Positions 62,692 to 64,000 of a DNA stretch of 64,000 nt are shown here, piece by piece. Under the pieces are notes generated by a model that did not search any database, had not been told where the DNA came from, and saw only the letters and a program-made list of their open reading frames with translations. Source of the stretch: Balneolaceae bacterium (GTDB lineage: Bacteria; Bacteroidota; Rhodothermia; Balneolales; Balneolaceae); NCBI GenBank assembly GCA_006969905.1, contig CP030887.1:186001-250000 (forward strand), read 5' to 3'. The translations under genes and the position numbers were made by a program. How positions within the stretch are numbered: position 1 is the first letter of the stretch; every line of letters begins with the position of its first letter.

Positions 62692-63795
62692 CTAGTTTGG
62701 AATATTATTTAACTTCTCTAAATATTTTGAAATAACAATGGACTCATCAAATTCCTGAACAATTTTTTTTCTCCCATATTCTCCCATATTGAGCCTCTCC
62801 TCATCTTTCAATAAAACCATTGATTTCATTTTGCTGTAAAGGTCTTCAGTATCTTTTACGTTACACAAAAAACCATTTTTACCATGCGTTACAACTTCCC
62901 GACAACCAGGAACATCTGTTGTAATAATTGGTAGCTTCATTGCTGCTGCTTCAATTAAAGATTTTGATAAGCCCTCCCTATAAGAAGGCAATACCATAAT
63001 GTCTGAGTTTTTATATACTTCTCTCACATTATCTTTTTTTCCTAAAAATTTAATTTTTGGATTTTTAAGCCATGAATTAAGTTCTTCTTTTGGAATTGCA
63101 GTAGGGTTATTATTCTTTAATTCCCCTAAAATATAAAAAACCAGTGAAGGGTGTTCCTTTGATAATTTATCCGCAGCTGAAATAAACTCTCTTATTCCTT
63201 TATCCCCAATTATTCTACCTACAAATAAAATCTTTTTTCCAGTATTTTTTTTTCTTTCAAATTTAAAGAGGTCAATATTTACTCCAGAACCAGGTAGAAC
63301 ACTATTATTTTGAGGATTCACTAATTTGAGTTTTTCAAATATTTCTTTGTCTGATTTATTTTGAAAGAAAACCCAAAAAGAATTTCTAAGTGCGTATCGG
63401 TAAAGTATATAAGCAATATAAGAATAAGGGGTTTTCTTAATAAACAATGTACCTAGCCCACTTACATTAGCAATAACGGGAATTCCCAAAAATCTACCTG
63501 ATAAAGAAGCATATATATTTGGCTTGATTGTATAGGTCAAAATGACATCTGGATTTTTATCCTTTATCTTTTTTCTATAATCTCTCAATAGCTTTAAGTC
63601 CTGAAAGGGATTCTTCCCTTTTGAATTGATCTCAATGTCAATACATTCTACTCCCTCTTTTTGAAGCTCAGCTACATACTTATCGTATGGCGCAATACAA
63701 CTTACATGGTGTCCTTTTTTTTGTAGTGCCTTAATAAGCCCAAGGCGAAAATTATAGACATTCCAAGACGTATTAATTGCTACAAGTATTTTCAT
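62692..63795 (-). CDS. GT4-family glycosyltransferase
   Basis: The 367-residue GT-B glycosyltransferase has the N-terminal VAINTSWNVYNFRLGLIKALQKKGHHV, NVSGLGTLF, the sugar-nucleotide site ILFVGRIIGDKGIREF, and the EX7E motif in PSYREGLSKSLIEAAAMKLPI. It resembles PglA-like enzymes that add a sugar to an undecaprenyl-linked carrier. Its base composition looks clearly more AT-rich than the ugd-wlb genes, which may indicate recent acquisition. It is upstream of the initiating transferase gene and the first complete gene on this side of the operon. Confidence 0.92.
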   Translation of the reverse strand: MKILVAINTSWNVYNFRLGLIKALQKKGHHVSCIAPYDKYVAELQKEGVECIDIEINSKGKNPFQDLKLLRDYRKKIKDKNPDVILTYTIKPNIYASLSGRFLGIPVIANVSGLGTLFIKKTPYSYIAYILYRYALRNSFWVFFQNKSDKEIFEKLKLVNPQNNSVLPGSGVNIDLFKFERKKNTGKKILFVGRIIGDKGIREFISAADKLSKEHPSLVFYILGELKNNNPTAIPKEELNSWLKNPKIKFLGKKDNVREVYKNSDIMVLPSYREGLSKSLIEAAAMKLPIITTDVPGCREVVTHGKNGFLCNVKDTEDLYSKMKSMVLLKDEERLNMGEYGRKKIVQEFDESIVISKYLEKLNNIPN

Positions 63796-64000
63796 GGATT
63801 ATTCAGAGTGGTTCGGCACTAAAATAAAAAGTCATAGTTTGAACATGATATGCATTTTCAATTCGGATTGAACTAGAAATGCGCAAATCAATCTACATTT
63901 ACTATGATTAGTATTTTTTTTAGAATTCATTTAATTTTTTTGAAAACTCGATTGTAAATATATCCAGTAACCGTAGGATGATAAAACAAATTGGACTTCC
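63796..64000. other. AT-rich right edge, possible C-terminus of an upstream gene
   Basis: No gene is readable with confidence. On the minus strand an open frame runs from 63998 to a TGA ending at 63927 (about 23 codons, with KSNLFYHPTVTGYIYNRVF). This could be the C-terminus of a further polysaccharide-locus gene that lies outside the window, but nothing confirms it. Confidence 0.25.

Noticed and set aside
62771-62790. Perfect 10-base tandem repeat (CTCCCATATT twice)
   Set aside because: It lies in the glycosyltransferase and encodes NMGEYGR; only two copies, explained by coding sequence.
1-64000. CRISPR arrays, tRNA or rRNA genes, intact insertion sequences, prophage genes
   Set aside because: None was seen on reading both strands. 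The only transposase-like sequence is the OrfA-like domain at 41212-41748, which has no catalytic part or terminal repeats.

Overview
The window is a chromosomal segment from an aerobic, Gram-negative, AT-rich bacterium of the Bacteroidota/Rhodothermota/Balneolota assemblage. My best inference is a marine Balneolaceae-type organism. The signs are a SusC/SusD-type outer-membrane pair, a C-terminal type IX secretion (T9SS) sorting domain of the NYPNPFNPST class, an alternative complex III (ACIII) linked to an A2-type caa3 oxidase as in Rhodothermus marinus, 7TMR-DISM hybrid kinases and a candidate TAnnTTTG -7 promoter element. No rRNA, tRNA, CRISPR array, prophage or intact insertion sequence was seen.

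Layout. 1-4.1 kb: two tandem paralogous hybrid histidine kinases, the first cut by the window edge. 4.2-6.0 kb: an M28 peptidase lipoprotein and a small membrane protein. 6.0-9.6 kb (minus): a tight 5-oxoprolinase operon (pxpA-pxpB-pxpC) led by an NRAMP-fold transporter that has lost the usual metal-binding motifs. 9.6-17.6 kb: housekeeping and orphan genes, including a bacterial relative of the tRNA-queuosine mannosyltransferase, a methyltransferase, a GNAT protein, a TPR protein and a COG2509 flavoprotein. 17.8-25.9 kb: secreted proteins (a TolB-like propeller, a T9SS amidase, a metallo-hydrolase, an M1 peptidase), a membrane protein and a methyltransferase. 26.2-32.3 kb: SusC, SusD and a secreted calcineurin-like phosphoesterase, with a strong hairpin before the last gene.

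33.2-46.3 kb is the respiratory core: actA-actB-actC-actD-actE-actF, an unusual membrane-anchored helix-turn-helix protein, SCO, coxB, coxA, coxC and coxD, all on the plus strand with tiny gaps or overlaps and closed by a textbook terminator. Quinol electrons would pass through ACIII to its cytochrome, then to the CuA/heme c subunit II and the A2-type oxidase. ActE carries an extra C-terminal heme domain that closely matches the heme domain of CoxB, suggesting duplication inside the operon.

46.4-52.5 kb: a metallo-hydrolase, a very large coiled-coil DUF4175-like membrane protein, a HAD phosphatase and a BatA-like VWA protein. 52.5-54.8 kb: glycerate-2-kinase, a small membrane protein and an exosortase-family protease/transpeptidase. 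54.9-64 kb: an extracellular polysaccharide locus with an SLBB export protein, a WlbC/WlbB/WlbA-type trio for a 2,3-diamino-2,3-dideoxy uronic acid, an E. coli-like UDP-glucose dehydrogenase, a WecA/TagO-type initiating transferase and a GT4 glycosyltransferase. The locus runs off the right edge.

The best candidates for something undescribed are the IS3 OrfA-like domain fused to a membrane anchor inside the respiratory operon (41.2-41.7 kb), the NRAMP-fold protein of the 5-oxoprolinase operon as a possible non-metal transporter, and the exosortase pair with no visible substrate. All functional statements rest on reading motifs by eye; no database search was run.
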